A stretch of 64,000 nt of DNA from Neocallimastix lanati (nom. inval.). Taxonomy: Eukaryota > Neocallimastigomycota > Neocallimastigomycetes > Neocallimastigales > Neocallimastigaceae. Positions 63,457-64,000 of the stretch are shown piece by piece (position 1 is the first letter of the stretch; each line of letters starts with the position of its first letter). A program made the position numbers and the translations under genes. The stretch is taken from positions 55,044 to 119,043 of the forward strand of contig JACVTC010000234.1 of assembly GCA_016946835.1 (NCBI GenBank). Reading direction: 5' to 3'. The notes under the pieces are model-generated. The model was not told where the DNA came from, did not search any database, and saw nothing but the letters and a program-made list of their open reading frames with translations.

Positions 63457-64000
63457 AACTAAAAGGTTTGGTAAAAATAAATTAAACAAAAACAAAGAAA
63501 GAAAATGTAATCCTAACCTTTCAAGCAACAAACCAGTATATTCAATAGATGCTTCTAATAATTACAAAGATAATTATCAAGAGGATTTTATAAAAGATTA
63601 TAACTCGGAAAATGCAATAGAAATTAATAGCATCGAGACTGATAATAATTACAACAAATTAACACGAGGAATAAATAATAACAATTTCATGATTTGGATC
63701 CTCGATTCTGGTGCTTCAATAAGCACTACCAATGATATTAATTCCCTTATCAACCTCAAAAAGTGCAACACAAATATTATACTTGCCGATGGAAAAGAAA
63801 TACGTTCAAGTTATATTGGAGACTTTGTTGGTTACATAGACGAACATAAATTTATCCTAAAGAATGTTTTTTACTCAAAATTTATCAAAAGAAACCTAAA
63901 ATCAATAAATCAATTGATTAAACAAAATTACAAAATAATATTCAACAACAATAATAATTCAACTCAAGCTATCATTTATAATGAAGATGGAAAAAGAATT
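63374..64000 (+). CDS. Ty1/copia-type Pol, N-terminal part (cut by window end)
   Basis: Open in the +1 frame relative to gag from 63374 to the window end, overlapping the last 83 bases of gag. It contains FMIWILDSGASISTTNDI (aspartic protease, catalytic DSG), then TNIILADGKEIRSSYIGDFV and KNVFYSKFIKRNLKSINQLI, the usual copia protease C-terminal part. GAG-pre-integrase and integrase would follow outside the window. No internal ATG is needed if it is made by +1 frameshifting. The AAG AAA TAA context at the gag stop (63448-63456) permits a +1 slip of AAA to AAT. Confidence 0.8.

Overview
The window is very AT-rich, with long A/T homopolymers, TTTTA-type minisatellites and short islands of more balanced coding sequence. 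No host housekeeping gene is visible: almost everything is mobile-element sequence or one expanded gene family. The ATPase/nuclease family at 0-24 kb (AAA-ATPase-like plus PD-(D/E)XK, formerly DUF1703), MULE transposons with FLYWCH fingers and abundant Ty3 elements together suggest an anaerobic gut fungus (Neocallimastigomycota: Piromyces, Neocallimastix or Anaeromyces type). This is an inference from family content and composition; no database search was possible. Another AT-rich eukaryote such as a dictyostelid is the main alternative.

0-24 kb: a cluster of AAA-ATPase-like/PD-(D/E)XK genes on the + strand. Two copies are near full length (5634-7271 and 18596-20374). Three are broken (2-577, 2780-3301, 22096-23518) and three are old relics (2310-2660 minus, 4905-5210, 16856-18050). 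The two good copies share an upstream block and a poly(A) tract that runs straight into the ATG, so the duplicated unit includes flanks. Two broken copies begin at the same dispersed repeat. Within this cluster, 9.2-16.2 kb holds Mutator-like (MULE) DNA transposon sequence: a frameshifted transposase at 10084-11429 and an element at 11802-16165 with about 1.4-kb terminal inverted repeats loaded with minisatellites.

23.7-58.7 kb: a graveyard of Ty3-type LTR retrotransposons, mostly on the minus strand. The clearest structure is a nested pair. An old element (26565-40668, target duplication CACAT) is interrupted by a recent 7212-bp chromodomain element (30206-37417, target duplication CCAAC, two 759-bp LTRs with no difference seen). 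The recent one has one long gag-pol frame with a single in-frame TAA. A non-autonomous derivative (48664-52312, target duplication TATTG, 474-bp LTRs), a solo LTR (43778-44773, target duplication TACAT), an integrase-less gag-pol (53972-56893) and several deletion derivatives surround it.

Two element families show an 11-12 nt sequence abutting the 5' LTR that is the reverse complement of a segment inside the LTR. This is the signature expected of Tf1/sushi-type self-primed reverse transcription. The gag leaders of three elements also share two conserved non-coding boxes that fold into hairpins, one with a compensatory base-pair change.

58.7-64 kb: decayed + and - strand Ty3 fragments, a 24-bp palindrome, a tandem array of TCAGCT/AGCTGA hairpins, and at the right edge the start of a Ty1/copia-type element whose gag (62566-63456) overlaps its pol frame (+1) and runs out of the window.
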